From Anaerolineae bacterium (GTDB lineage: Bacteria > Chloroflexota > Anaerolineae > B4-G1), in the NCBI GenBank assembly GCA_016783285.1, contig JADHWW010000011.1, forward strand, positions 1-32,564: a DNA stretch of 32,564 nt. The letters are read 5' to 3'. A program made the translations under genes and the position numbers. Below, in pieces: positions 23,054 through 30,763 of the stretch (position 1 is its first letter; the number at the start of each line of letters is the position of its first letter). Below the pieces are notes generated by a model. The model saw only the letters and a list, made by a program, of their open reading frames with translations, did no database searches and was not told where the DNA came from.

Positions 23054-23359
23054 TTGAATGTCAGTGATCTCCTGACAACACACGGACCTTGCACTGGCGC
23101 TGAGTTGCTGGATCTGGGTGATTTGGAGGTTTTCCCTCTCTGGCAAGCGTGCCGCACACAACTGGGCACTGTAATGCGGCACATTGGGCGCCGATACCTG
23201 CGTCTCGATAAGACAGTGGAAGGCTATGCTCGTCTGTCACCATCCATACAGGAACAGGAGACAGCCGAGGCGCAACTGGTCGGGCACTCAGCAACGGAAC
23301 AGGCACAGCCTTGGCAGCATCGATTTTTTACCAGCGAGGAACGAGAAGAAATCTGGTGA
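23054..23359 (+). pseudogene. Truncated gene, winged-helix-like N-terminal piece
   Basis: A TTG-started frame of 101 codons just after nagB. Residues 1-65 (LWQACRTQLGTVMRHIGRRY and LRLDKTVEGYARLSPSI) look like a small winged-helix domain that I associate with the start of a larger conserved protein. After that the sequence loses the family pattern and ends at TAG-type stop 23359. Probably an N-terminal remnant. The 250 bases to the next gene hold only the promoter at 23469-23497. Confidence 0.45.
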
Positions 23360-23468
23360 ACAAGAACGTTCAGTTCACCTGCCGCAGCAGCGGCCTGCTG
23401 GCGCTGGACAAACTGGTTTGTTCATGGTACACTTCTCCCATCGCCGCAGATTTTGCTGCCTTGTTTCG

Positions 23469-23497
23469 TAGACAAACCATTCGGGCCTGGTTAAAAT
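23469..23497 (+). promoter_or_regulatory. Promoter upstream of the phosphomutase gene
   Basis: TAGACA (23469-23474), 17 bases, TAAAAT (23492-23497). Predicted start near 23504 gives a leader of about 107 bases that can form a small hairpin (GCACCG at 23559 region with CGGTGC). Confidence 0.45.
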
Positions 23498-23610
23498 GAG
23501 TTGGAAGGTTGGACCACACCAGCCTGAAAGAGTCGGTACTAAGTAGAAATCCAGCCCGGCACCGTCTGTTCACGGCGGTGCACCCCCAAAACTATTCAAG
23601 GAGGTTCGTT

Positions 23611-25038
23611 ATGACTATCAAATTCGGCACTGACGGGTGGCGCGCCGTCATCTCTGATACCTTCACCTTCGCCAACCTGCGGCTGGTGGCCCAGGCCATC
23701 GCCGACTACGTGCTGGAGGAAACCGGCAATGGTCAGCCCGAGGTCGTCGTCGGCTTCGACACCCGCTTCCTCTCTGATCGCTACGCGACTGAGGTGGCCC
23801 GCGTCATGGCTGGTAACAGGATCGTTGCCCACCTCACCCGCGCCGATGCTCCCACCCCTGCTATCTCTTACTCCGTTGTCCACAAAGGGGCTACTGCTGG
23901 TGTGATGATCACCGCCAGCCACAATGCGCCGCGCTACAACGGCGTCAAACTCAAGGCCGCCTTTGGCGGGGCGGCATTGCCGGAGCAGGTGGATCGCGTC
24001 GAGGCACACCTGGTGCGCAACCAGGAGATGGCTCGTGGGCCTAACGTGATGGACTATCAAGTGGCGCTGGATCAGGGGCTCATCCGCCGCTTCGACCCGG
24101 CCTGGGCCTACTACGAGCATCTCAGTCAACTGGTAGACCTGGATGTGATCTCGGATGGCGAACTGCGGGTGGTTACCGACGCGATGTACGGATCGGGCCG
24201 TAAGTGCATCGCTGATATGTTGGCCCGCACCAGATGCCGGGTGCACGAAATCCGGGGCGAGATGAACCCTGGCTTTGGCGGCATTCACCCAGAGCCTATG
24301 GCCCACTACCTGAGCGCATTGGGGGCGGCCATGCAGTCCTACCACGCCGATCTGGGGCTGGCCACCGACGGAGACGGAGACCGCATCGGCGCGATGGACG
24401 CCCACGGGAACTTCGTGGACCCGCATCATATCTTCGCCTTGGCCCTCCGGTATCTGGTTGAGGAGCGAGGATGGAATGGAGCAGTCGTCAAGACCGTCTC
24501 AACCACTCGCATGGTGGACCGCCTGGCGGCGCGCTACAACCTACCGCTTTTGGAGACGCCCGTGGGCTTTGACTACATCGCCGACCACATGTTGAACAGC
24601 GATGTGCTCATCGGGGGGGAGGAGTCGGGCGGGATATGCATCAAGGGCCACATTCCAGAGGGAGATGGCGTGTTGATGGGGCTGCTGTTGTTGGAGATCG
24701 TCTCTGCCGCCGGTGCGCCTCTGCATGAACTGGTGGCTGGCCTCCAGGCTGACGTCGGCCCAGCCCATTATGCCCGCCGCGACATGCCACTGCGCCGTCC
24801 CGTCGCTAAGGCGGACATGGTCGCCCGGCTGACTGAGGATGTACCACAATCCCTGGGCGGGCAGGAGGTCGTCGAGGTGGAAACGCTCGACGGGGTCAAG
24901 TATCTGCTGTCCGACGACTCCTGGCTCCTGATCCGCCCTTCAGGTACGGAGCCGGTGCTGCGCGTCTACGCCGAGGCGCGCGAGCCGGGTATGGTCGAAG
25001 CGCTGCTGACCTACGGCGAGCAGGTGGCCGGTGGGTAG
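23611..25038 (+). CDS. Phosphoglucomutase/phosphomannomutase family protein
   Basis: 475 residues of the alpha-D-phosphohexomutase family, interconverting sugar 1- and 6-phosphates. Seen: FGTDGWRAV at the start, TASHNAPRYNG with the phosphoserine (about residue 100), ATDGDGDRIG metal loop (about 252), GGEESGG sugar-binding loop (about 332), and RPSGTEPVLR phosphate loop (about 440). ATG 23611 with AAGGAGG six bases upstream is chosen over a longer open frame from 23509. Specificity (glucose, mannose or glucosamine) cannot be fixed; neighbouring nagB makes a glucosamine route possible. Confidence 0.93.
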   Translation: MTIKFGTDGWRAVISDTFTFANLRLVAQAIADYVLEETGNGQPEVVVGFDTRFLSDRYATEVARVMAGNRIVAHLTRADAPTPAISYSVVHKGATAGVMITASHNAPRYNGVKLKAAFGGAALPEQVDRVEAHLVRNQEMARGPNVMDYQVALDQGLIRRFDPAWAYYEHLSQLVDLDVISDGELRVVTDAMYGSGRKCIADMLARTRCRVHEIRGEMNPGFGGIHPEPMAHYLSALGAAMQSYHADLGLATDGDGDRIGAMDAHGNFVDPHHIFALALRYLVEERGWNGAVVKTVSTTRMVDRLAARYNLPLLETPVGFDYIADHMLNSDVLIGGEESGGICIKGHIPEGDGVLMGLLLLEIVSAAGAPLHELVAGLQADVGPAHYARRDMPLRRPVAKADMVARLTEDVPQSLGGQEVVEVETLDGVKYLLSDDSWLLIRPSGTEPVLRVYAEAREPGMVEALLTYGEQVAGG

Positions 25039-25148
25039 CGCTTGTTTATGCGCCAGCCCTTGAGACTTTTAGATAATGAATCCGTTTCATTGACGTTTTT
25101 CGTTCATTCGACTAAACTGCTCAGTCTCTTCCCAAAACAAGCAATAGC

Positions 25149-25232
25149 ACACGGATACACACAGACCTGTCTGCTAACAGGCAGGTGAAACGGATTCTCA
25201 CAGATTTTTTATCTTTATCTGTGTACATCCGT
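25149..25232. repeat. Inverted-repeat region with ATCCGTGTT-type units
   Basis: ACACGGATACACACAGA (25149-25165) pairs, with a few mismatches, with TCTGTGTACATCCGT (25218-25232). Inside is a 9-bp hairpin (25165-25186). Further copies of GATCCGTGTT follow to 25254. No coding frame of note; it resembles a dispersed intergenic repeat. Confidence 0.55.
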
Positions 25233-25286
25233 ATGATCCGTGTTGATCCGTGTTCTATTTATGACTGGCTGAGCAGTTACGAATCC

Positions 25287-25389
25287 TAATACTACAACGT
25301 GACTTTGTCCAAAAGAGATGTCTACACACGCTCGGAGCGGATCGCCAGATCCGACGCGAGCAGCAAGGAAAGTAACGTTGTAGTACTAA
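25287..25389. repeat. About 103-bp element with long terminal inverted repeats (MITE-like)
   Basis: Left end ACTACAACGTGACTTT (25291-25306) and right end AAAGTAACGTTGTAGT (25369-25384) are inverted copies with one mismatch, and the similarity extends a few bases both ways. No gene inside. Size and ends suggest a small non-autonomous transposable element. Confidence 0.6.
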
Positions 25390-25528
25390 AGCCAAGAGAG
25401 AACTCCTCACAGTTATGCTCCATCCGCCTGGCAATTGGTCACTGCAACGACCTTGCCAGCGGTCACTAATACTGACTGTCGGTTGGCAGCCCCACTCGCC
25501 TGGAAATTGACCTCCAAGGGCCGCTTGA

Positions 25529-25590
25529 CTTCGATACACCCTCTCCGCTACGCTCCAGGGCTAGCCTTCGATACGCTCTGCTGCTCAGGG
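25529..25590. repeat. Two copies of a CTTCGATAC...CTCAGGG dispersed repeat
   Basis: CTTCGATAC occurs at 25529 and again at 25567, each followed by a GCTC(C)AGGG ending. The same kind of sequence (CCTTCGGCAGGCTCAGGG) is found inside the ABC ATPase gene at 30788. The whole stretch 25039-25669 has no convincing gene. Confidence 0.45.
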
Positions 25591-25669
25591 CAATGCTCAG
25601 CCAGCGCTACCCCCTGAACACCTACCCTGAACCTTCACCAGCGTTCCTCTGGCGTAGGTGGATGGGCTT

Positions 25670-25698
25670 TTGACGAGAGAAGTAGGTTGTGCTATGAT
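25670..25698 (+). promoter_or_regulatory. Promoter of the Uma2-like gene
   Basis: TTGACG (25670-25675), 17 bases, TATGAT (25693-25698). Predicted start near 25705, 14 bases before the ATG, with the ribosome site GAGGAGGTGA between. Confidence 0.65.
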
Positions 25699-25718
25699 AG
25701 TCATGAGGAGGTGAGCCG

Positions 25719-26351
25719 ATGTCTCAGGCTGTGGTCGAATCAAGGCGCCCGGCTCCAGCGGTGGCTGTTCCAATGTCGGTGCGGCGGAAGACGTCTCAGG
25801 AAAAGCAGGAAGATGAGGTCTGGACAGCCGAGAGCCTGCTGGCTTTGGCCGGCGACGAGAACCGCTATGAATTGGTACGAGGAGAGTTAATGATGATGCC
25901 ACCGGCAGGCGTCCGTCACGGCAAGTTTGCTGCGCGTCTGGTGCGAGCAATTGGTAGCTACATTGAAGAGCACGAATTGGGCGAGGCTTACACGGCTGAG
26001 CCTGGCTTCGAGTTGGAGGCCGAGCCACTGACCATTCGCGCACCGGACGTGGCCTTCGTGCGGCAGGAGCGCATTCCCCCTGAAGGAGAGCCGGAAGGGT
26101 TCTGGGCCATCGCTCCTGACCTGGTGATCGAGATCATCTCTCCCTCAGAAACGGCCCGGCAGGTTCACGAGAAGGTAGCTGATTACCTGCGAGCCGGCAC
26201 GCAGTTGCTCTGGCTGGTCTACCCCGCCAGCCAGACGGTGATGGAGTACCATCCGCCGATGGAGGCGCGGCGGCTGACCGTCGAGGATGACCTGGACGGT
26301 GGTGACGTCGTGCCGGGGTTCCGTTATCCCTTGAAGCGACTATTCGCTTGA
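25719..26351 (+). CDS. Uma2-family protein (DUF820, PD-(D/E)XK nuclease fold)
   Basis: 210 residues. Typical features: an N-terminal WTAESLLALAGDENRYELV and RGELMMMPPAG, then HGKFAARL, the acidic IRAPDVAFV (about 108) and PDLVIEIISPSET (about 138) that form the nuclease-type active site, and YLRAGTQLLWLVYP. The family is widespread, often in many copies, in Chloroflexota and cyanobacteria. Its cellular role is not established; a restriction-like or transposon-linked nuclease is suggested by fold. The gene stands alone with its own promoter; the tRNA promoter starts inside its last codons. Confidence 0.92.
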   Translation: MSQAVVESRRPAPAVAVPMSVRRKTSQEKQEDEVWTAESLLALAGDENRYELVRGELMMMPPAGVRHGKFAARLVRAIGSYIEEHELGEAYTAEPGFELEAEPLTIRAPDVAFVRQERIPPEGEPEGFWAIAPDLVIEIISPSETARQVHEKVADYLRAGTQLLWLVYPASQTVMEYHPPMEARRLTVEDDLDGGDVVPGFRYPLKRLFA

Positions 26352-26375
26352 CAATCCGGCTATTTGGGATAGAAT
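26348..26375 (+). promoter_or_regulatory. Promoter of the tRNA-Phe gene
   Basis: Perfect TTGACA (26348-26353), 16 bases, TAGAAT (26370-26375). The -35 box overlaps the stop codon of the Uma2-like gene. Predicted start is about two bases before the tRNA. Confidence 0.7.
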
Positions 26376-26383
26376 ATCAGCGC

Positions 26384-26457
26384 GCCGAGGTAGCTCAGCC
26401 TGGTAGAGCACCTGACTGAAAATCAGGGAGTCGACAGTTCAAATCTGTCCCTCGGCA
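26384..26457 (+). tRNA. tRNA-Phe (anticodon GAA)
   Basis: A 74-base cloverleaf: acceptor GCCGAGG with CCTCGGC, D-arm GCTC/GAGC, anticodon stem CCTGA/TCAGG around the loop CTGAAAA (GAA), five-base variable loop GAGTC, and T-arm GACAG/CTGTC with loop TTCAAAT. The discriminator is A; the next bases are CCT, so CCA is not encoded. Confidence 0.97.
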
Positions 26458-26469
26458 CCTTAGGGATAG

Positions 26470-26494
26470 ACCCGCCTGGAAAGGTGGGTTTTTT
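26470..26494 (+). terminator. Rho-independent terminator after tRNA-Phe
   Basis: Stem ACCCGCCT / AGGTGGGT (one G-U pair), loop GGAA, followed by a run of six T. It lies 12 bases after the tRNA. Confidence 0.85.
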
Positions 26495-26598
26495 GTGTTT
26501 TTGCCCCACTTGAGAGTCAATTTTGGCCTGTTTTGGGGCTTCACGCCCCACTTTGGGAAAGTGAGTGACTGATACAACGACGCAAGCTCTTCGCCCGC

Positions 26599-27132
26599 GT
26601 GATGGGCGTCGAGCCAGCCCGGGCTCCTACCTTCGATACGTGGGCTGATTGCTGGCAGGCTATCGCTGCCTTCCTCGGCGACCACCGCCACATTCTCATC
26701 CTGGACGAGTTCACCTACGGTGCCGAGGCCGACCCGGCAATGCTTTCGTCGCTCCAACACGCCTGGGATCAGCAGTTCAAGACGCAACAAACGATCATCG
26801 TCCTGTGTGGTTCCCACGTCCACGCGATGGAGACGCTGCAGGCTCGCCAATCTCCGCTCTTCGGGCGTCTGACCGGCCAGTGGCACCTGCGGCCTCTGAC
26901 CTTCGCCGACCTGCGCGAGTTCCTGCCCGGCTGGCCGGTGGAGGAGCGGGTGGCGGCCTACGCGGTGGTGGGTGGGGTGCCGGCCTACCTGGAGTGGCTC
27001 GATCCGCAGCGCTCGCTCAGCGACAACATCCGGGAGGTCATCCTGGCCCCAGGTAGCATGTTCATCGCTGAACCGACCTTCCTTACTTCCGTTTCTACTT
27101 CCGCTTTTTCGCCCCCTTCCGCGACGAGTTGA
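26599..27132 (+). pseudogene. Archaeal-type ATPase, N-terminally truncated part
   Basis: The frame is open from about 26566 (LIQRRKLFARVMGVEP); a GTG at 26599 is only the first usable start. Present: ILILDEFTYG (Walker B), IIVLCGSHVHAMETL (sensor 1), SPLFGRLTGQWHLRPLTF and YAVVGGVPAYLEWLDP, all typical of these AAA-like ATPases. The Walker A region (about the first 70 residues) is missing. The product cannot bind ATP normally. The frame loses sense after FIAEPTFL near 27085, where about 70 residues of a helix-turn-helix region appear deleted. Confidence 0.8.
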
Positions 27133-27596
27133 CCTACCGGCCCGAGCGGGTTCTGCCGCTCATCCGGGAGGGCCTGCGACCGTTCGTCGGACTGACAGCG
27201 TTCGAGGAATTGAGCCGCCAGTGGGTTGCCGAACAGGGTCGGGCGGGCAGGTTGCCGTTCGAGCCGCAGGATGTGGGCAGTCATTGGAGCCGCCGGGTGC
27301 AGGTCGATGTGGTGGCAGTGAACTGGCGGGAGCGGGCTATTTTGCTGGGGGAGTGCAAGTGGGGGGCGGATCGAGTGAGGCGGGACGTGATCCGCAACCT
27401 GCTCGAAGAGAAGACGGTCAGGCTCTTACGGGATCTAACTGACGCCATCGGTGAGGGATGGACGGTGCACTACGCCTTCTTTGCCCGTGCCGGTTTCACC
27501 GACGCGGCCTGCTCCCTCGCCCAGGACCACGGCGTCTTGTCGGTTGATCTGGATAGGCTGGACCGCGATCTGCAGACAGCGGGTGGTGTCCGGTAG
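27129..27596 (+). pseudogene. Archaeal-type ATPase, C-terminal DUF234 nuclease-like part
   Basis: Continues the decayed ATPase in the next frame. Bases before the nominal start read PYFRFYFRFFAPFRDEL, a hallmark of the C-terminal domain, then QVDVVAVNWRERAILLGECKWG, a PD-(D/E)XK-like strand pair (D...E-x-K). The reading ends at TAG 27596. Together with the piece at 26599-27132 it forms one broken gene: N-terminal truncation plus an internal deletion with frame change. Confidence 0.8.
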
Positions 27597-27600
27597 TCGC

Positions 27601-27810
27601 CTAATCCAGCCAAATCAATTCCGGTGTCTCCTGCACCTGGCGCAGGCACTCCATGCAGCAGAGACCCCACCAGCCGTAAACGCCCCGGCCGGTCTCCGCG
27701 ACATAGTTGGGATCATCAAGTACCAGCACCCGGTACTCGACAAGGTATGCCCCGATCTCATCGTGCAACGTTTCGCTGAACTGTTGCTGGAAGAGCGTGG
27801 GGGCGTGCAC
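27601..27810 (-). CDS. Possible small or partial gene, convergent with the ATPase remnant
   Basis: A minus-strand frame of 69 codons from a GTG at 27810, with protein-like composition: LHDEIGAYLVEYRVLVLDD, then GRGVYGWWGLCCMECLRQVQ and ETPELIWLD. The closely spaced Cys residues (CCMEC) could bind metal. There is no good ribosome site; the frame stays open upstream through a terminator hairpin, which is not coding. It may be the C-terminal remnant of a larger gene. Family unknown. Confidence 0.35.
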   Translation of the reverse strand: MHAPTLFQQQFSETLHDEIGAYLVEYRVLVLDDPNYVAETGRGVYGWWGLCCMECLRQVQETPELIWLD

Positions 27811-27864
27811 GCCTAAAGTCCAACTGCCCTGTCTTCCAGACCATTCACCCCCCGATTTCGACCA

Positions 27865-27900
27865 CTCGGCCGGAAAGTGTAGACTTCCGGCCGAGTTTTT
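27865..27900 (+). terminator. Rho-independent terminator
   Basis: Perfect 11-bp stem CTCGGCCGGAA (27865-27875) / TTCCGGCCGAG (27885-27895), nine-base loop, then TTTTT on the plus strand. It would end transcription coming through the ATPase remnant, before the membrane-gene cluster. Confidence 0.8.
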
Positions 27901-27962
27901 GCTATCATGATGATGACCGTTGGAATGAACGATGACCAATGACCAGATTCGGAGGTATGGAT

Positions 27963-28091
27963 ATGCGGGAGATGAGTTGGACGCCAGGGAGAGGGATAGT
28001 GCACGAGGTTGTTCGAGTAGTGATGGGGATCGCGCCGTTTATGCTGGTGACTGGAGTTTGGGTCTGCCTGTGGGTTCCGCCGTCATTCTGA
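27963..28091 (+). CDS. Small membrane peptide ORF 1
   Basis: 42 codons from ATG 27963 with GGAGG seven bases upstream. It begins MREMSWTPGRGIVHEVVR and ends in one hydrophobic stretch (VVMGIAPFMLVTGVWVCLW) followed by VPPSF. It is the first frame after the terminator at 27865-27900 and precedes the C39-like gene by 44 bases on the same strand. It could be a small membrane protein of the cluster or a peptide handled by it; both are guesses. Confidence 0.45.
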   Translation: MREMSWTPGRGIVHEVVRVVMGIAPFMLVTGVWVCLWVPPSF

Positions 28092-28135
28092 TGTAGGATG
28101 CCAGGCAAGACCCAACGTAAGGAAAGGATGAGAGC

Positions 28136-29302
28136 ATGGAGCGAAACAGACGTAAGAGAACGGTGTGGCTGGTGCTCGGCGTCGTCGTGGCGATGCTGGC
28201 AATCGCCCGTGTGGTTCTGTGGCTGGCAGCGCCGGGTTTCTTCGCCAGGATGTACATTCAGCAGACCCGCGAGCCGATAGAACTTGCGCGGGATGACGTC
28301 GGGAGTTTTCCGGCCGAACATCACCTGGACGACATCCCCTGGATCGCCACGCGGGAGTGGTATTGCCAGGCCAACAGCCTGGCCATGATCGCGGCGCAGC
28401 AGGGCATAAACGAACCCATCGGTCACTTCTGCTTCCTGATGGGGTTCACCTACGGGGCGTTCAGGGAGCCGGGTAAATGGGAGTTCATGCCCTACACTGA
28501 CCCGGAGGCCGGCTTTGGCGTTGCGGCCCCCTACCTGGGACTGGTGCGCCGCTACTACGTCACCGACAATCCATCGCTGTACCTCGACGCGGTGCGCTAT
28601 TACCTCTCCCAGGGCTACGTAGTGCGCGTGGCGTTGAACGGCTGCGTGCTGCCGGAGATGGAGCCGTGCGCCAGCGCCCACAGCGAGGTATTGGTGGGCT
28701 ACGACACGGACGGTTTCTTTTACTACGAGACCGTGATCGACTCGCGCCACCTGCCGCCCGGCGAGAAGGGTATCCAGGTCTCCGACCAGACCTTGTTGGA
28801 CGCGGTGGCGGATTGGAACCAGAGGTTCTCGTCTCCCTGGAACTACGCACTTACTCTCTTTGAAACAGGGCCAGTCGAGCAGGACCTGGATCCAATCTGG
28901 GCACGCGACGGGCAGTTGCTCGCCGGTGAGTCGAAGTACGGGCCACGCCAGGGAGCGGATGCCATCGAGGTGCTGGCGACTTGGGTTGAGGAGCACTGGG
29001 CCGAGTTGGACCTCACCAACACCGACTTTGGCAGTCTGCGCTGCGGGGTAGGGGCCGCAGCCTACACGCGCCACAGCAACGCGACCTACCTGCACACAGC
29101 GTTCACCGGGGAGGCGGATGTCGAGCGCGCCGCCGACCTGTTCGACGAGGCAGCAGCCCTCTACATAGACGCGCTGGCGGCGTTGGAGGACGGTATTGCC
29201 GGTCAATCCGAGGCAGAGCAAATCGCGAACATGCTGCGCGACGCCGCCGCGTTGGAGCGAGAGATCGGCCAGGTCTTTCTGATCAGAGGAGAAGGTAGAT
29301 GA
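28136..29302 (+). CDS. Membrane-anchored C39-like cysteine peptidase homologue
   Basis: 388 residues. One N-terminal transmembrane helix (about 9-31) follows a positively charged start, so the rest probably lies outside the membrane. Residues about 65-240 look like a papain/C39-type domain: Cys77 in REWYCQANSLAMI as nucleophile, His182 in CASAHSEVLVGYD, and an acidic residue in YETVIDS. The last 140 residues are helical (VERAADLFDEAAALYIDALA). C39-type domains cut leader peptides or fold as inactive relatives; here the catalytic pair appears present. The start ATG follows GGAAAGGA with a short spacing. It is the first long gene of a run that includes a methyltransferase, a CPBP protein and an ABC-2 exporter. 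Confidence 0.75.
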   Translation: MERNRRKRTVWLVLGVVVAMLAIARVVLWLAAPGFFARMYIQQTREPIELARDDVGSFPAEHHLDDIPWIATREWYCQANSLAMIAAQQGINEPIGHFCFLMGFTYGAFREPGKWEFMPYTDPEAGFGVAAPYLGLVRRYYVTDNPSLYLDAVRYYLSQGYVVRVALNGCVLPEMEPCASAHSEVLVGYDTDGFFYYETVIDSRHLPPGEKGIQVSDQTLLDAVADWNQRFSSPWNYALTLFETGPVEQDLDPIWARDGQLLAGESKYGPRQGADAIEVLATWVEEHWAELDLTNTDFGSLRCGVGAAAYTRHSNATYLHTAFTGEADVERAADLFDEAAALYIDALAALEDGIAGQSEAEQIANMLRDAAALEREIGQVFLIRGEGR

Positions 29303-29315
29303 GTTTGCACAGGAG

Positions 29316-29435
29316 ATGGAACAGGAAACGTTCCTTGCGGAGCTGCCGAAATCGAACGTGTGGCGAATTGAAGGCGCGGTCAAGCTAGTGGTAGGAATAG
29401 GCACGGCGGCTACGCTCATCATCGCGTCGCTATAG
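29316..29435 (+). CDS. Small membrane peptide ORF 2
   Basis: 39 codons: MEQETFLAELPKSNVWRIEG, then a hydrophobic helix AVKLVVGIGTAATLIIASL at the very end. It starts 13 bases after the peptidase-like gene. AGGAG directly abuts the ATG, which is too close for a normal site; the frame is open from 29283, so the true start is uncertain. A tail-anchored small protein is plausible. Confidence 0.4.
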   Translation: MEQETFLAELPKSNVWRIEGAVKLVVGIGTAATLIIASL

Positions 29436-29496
29436 AGCGCCGCCATCTGTGGTGGGGTTGTACGACCCGACGGATCAAATACACGAGGAGATCGAA

Positions 29497-30024
29497 ATGA
29501 AACGCTTTCAAGAGTTTCTCTACGGCCTGAATCGCTGGCTGCTGTCATCCATCGCGGGCGTGCTGACGGTCGCACAGATTGTCCTGGCTTTCTTCCTTCG
29601 CCGACCGGGTCCCGAAGCGCTCGAGTGGGCCGGGTGGATCTGCCTGTGGACATCGGCGATCTTTGGCTGGCTGCCCATCATCACGTTCCGCAGAAAGGGC
29701 GGCGTGGCCAAGGGGAAAAGCTACATCAAAACCATGGTATTGGTGGATACCGGCATCTACGCCATCGTCCGGCACCCGCAAATGGGCGCAGCGTGGATGC
29801 TGATCTGCATCGGCTTGATGCTGATCACGAGACATTGGTCCAGCGTCGCGCTCGGGGTTCCGGCGATGGTGTTGGTCTATCTCGACCTGCTGAAGGCCGA
29901 TCAGCGCTGCATCGAAAAGTTTGGCGATGCGTACAGGCACTACATGGAATGGGTGCCGAGGGTGAATTTCTTGGCAGGCATCATCCGGCTCGTACGGTGT
30001 CGAAATAGAGAATCAGGAGTGTGA
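29497..30024 (+). CDS. Isoprenylcysteine carboxyl methyltransferase-like membrane protein
   Basis: 175 residues with four to five membrane helices. The C-terminal half has the ICMT/PEMT pattern: GIYAIVRHPQMGAAWM (RHP-x for SAM binding) and KFGDAYRHYMEWVPRVNFL. Such enzymes methylate carboxyl groups of lipidated cysteines in eukaryotes; bacterial members have unknown or diverse substrates. The ATG 29497 has GAGGAG about seven bases upstream. It is followed after four bases by a CPBP-type gene. In eukaryotes a CAAX protease and ICMT act one after the other, so the pairing is suggestive. Confidence 0.85.
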   Translation: MKRFQEFLYGLNRWLLSSIAGVLTVAQIVLAFFLRRPGPEALEWAGWICLWTSAIFGWLPIITFRRKGGVAKGKSYIKTMVLVDTGIYAIVRHPQMGAAWMLICIGLMLITRHWSSVALGVPAMVLVYLDLLKADQRCIEKFGDAYRHYMEWVPRVNFLAGIIRLVRCRNRESGV

Positions 30025-30028
30025 TGAA

Positions 30029-30763
30029 ATGAGTGCCAAACAACCGCGCTGGTTCACCTGGTCACCAAACGCCGACACGCTTGTAGCGTTGCTCACCGAA
30101 GTCGCGATGATTGCGGCCTACTGGACCACCACCCACCTTCTAGGAGGCGGATGGGACGACGTGCTGGTCTTTGGGGTGCTGGCCAATCTGGGCCTCAACG
30201 TGCTGTTCCCTGTGTGGTGGATCGCCTACCACCGCAAACAGCCGTTGAGTGAACTGGGCATCACCACGCGGCGCTGGCTCCCCAGCCTGTTGATCGGCGT
30301 GGCGCTTGCTGCCTTCTCCTCGTTCCGGTTGCGGCAAATGGCGGCCGGTGTAGACTGGGTGCCCCACGTGCTTTTCAACGCCGTCATTCTATGGGAGCCG
30401 TTCTTCGTCCACGCCTGGCTGCAACTGCGGTTCGACCGCGCCTTTGGCATCGTGCCGGGTGTGCTGCTGGCCGGGCTGAGTTTCGCCGCTTACCACATTG
30501 GCACCTATCCGCCCGCCGGGTTGATCGTACTGCTGATCTCCGGGCTGTTCTACGCCGTGATTTTCCGCCTGACTTCCAACCTGCTGATTGTGTGGCCGTT
30601 GGTTTGGAGTGTCGCCTCGTCAATCGGCACCTTGATGGGGGGAATGCAGTTCACCTGGAACCAGGTCGCGGCCTGGTCCGTCATCCTGCTGGCCCAGTTA
30701 GGCTTCATCGCCTACACGTGGTGGAGACAAAGGAAGACGAGAAATGAGCGTGATTACGGTTGA
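30029..30763 (+). CDS. CPBP-like (CAAX protease/Abi) membrane protein with altered motif
   Basis: 244 residues, about seven membrane helices. The motif region reads ILWEPFFVHAWLQLRF where active CPBP proteases have EE-x3-R: the second Glu is Pro124 and the Arg is His128. The second motif FAAYHIG (152-158) with its His is kept. It may have lost peptidase activity or be a distant relative. Its stop overlaps the ABC ATPase start by 20 bases, indicating one transcript. No glutamyl peptidase claim is made. Confidence 0.7.
   Translation: MSAKQPRWFTWSPNADTLVALLTEVAMIAAYWTTTHLLGGGWDDVLVFGVLANLGLNVLFPVWWIAYHRKQPLSELGITTRRWLPSLLIGVALAAFSSFRLRQMAAGVDWVPHVLFNAVILWEPFFVHAWLQLRFDRAFGIVPGVLLAGLSFAAYHIGTYPPAGLIVLLISGLFYAVIFRLTSNLLIVWPLVWSVASSIGTLMGGMQFTWNQVAAWSVILLAQLGFIAYTWWRQRKTRNERDYG

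Noticed and set aside
26395..26886. Minus-strand frame ending across the tRNA
   Set aside because: Its C-terminal residues (GTDLNCRLPDFQSGALPG) are a translated tRNA, a common false gene prediction.
27905..29653. Minus-strand open frame of 582 codons
   Set aside because: Covers the C39-like gene and its neighbours on the other strand; the plus-strand genes have ribosome sites, membrane helices and motifs, this one has none.
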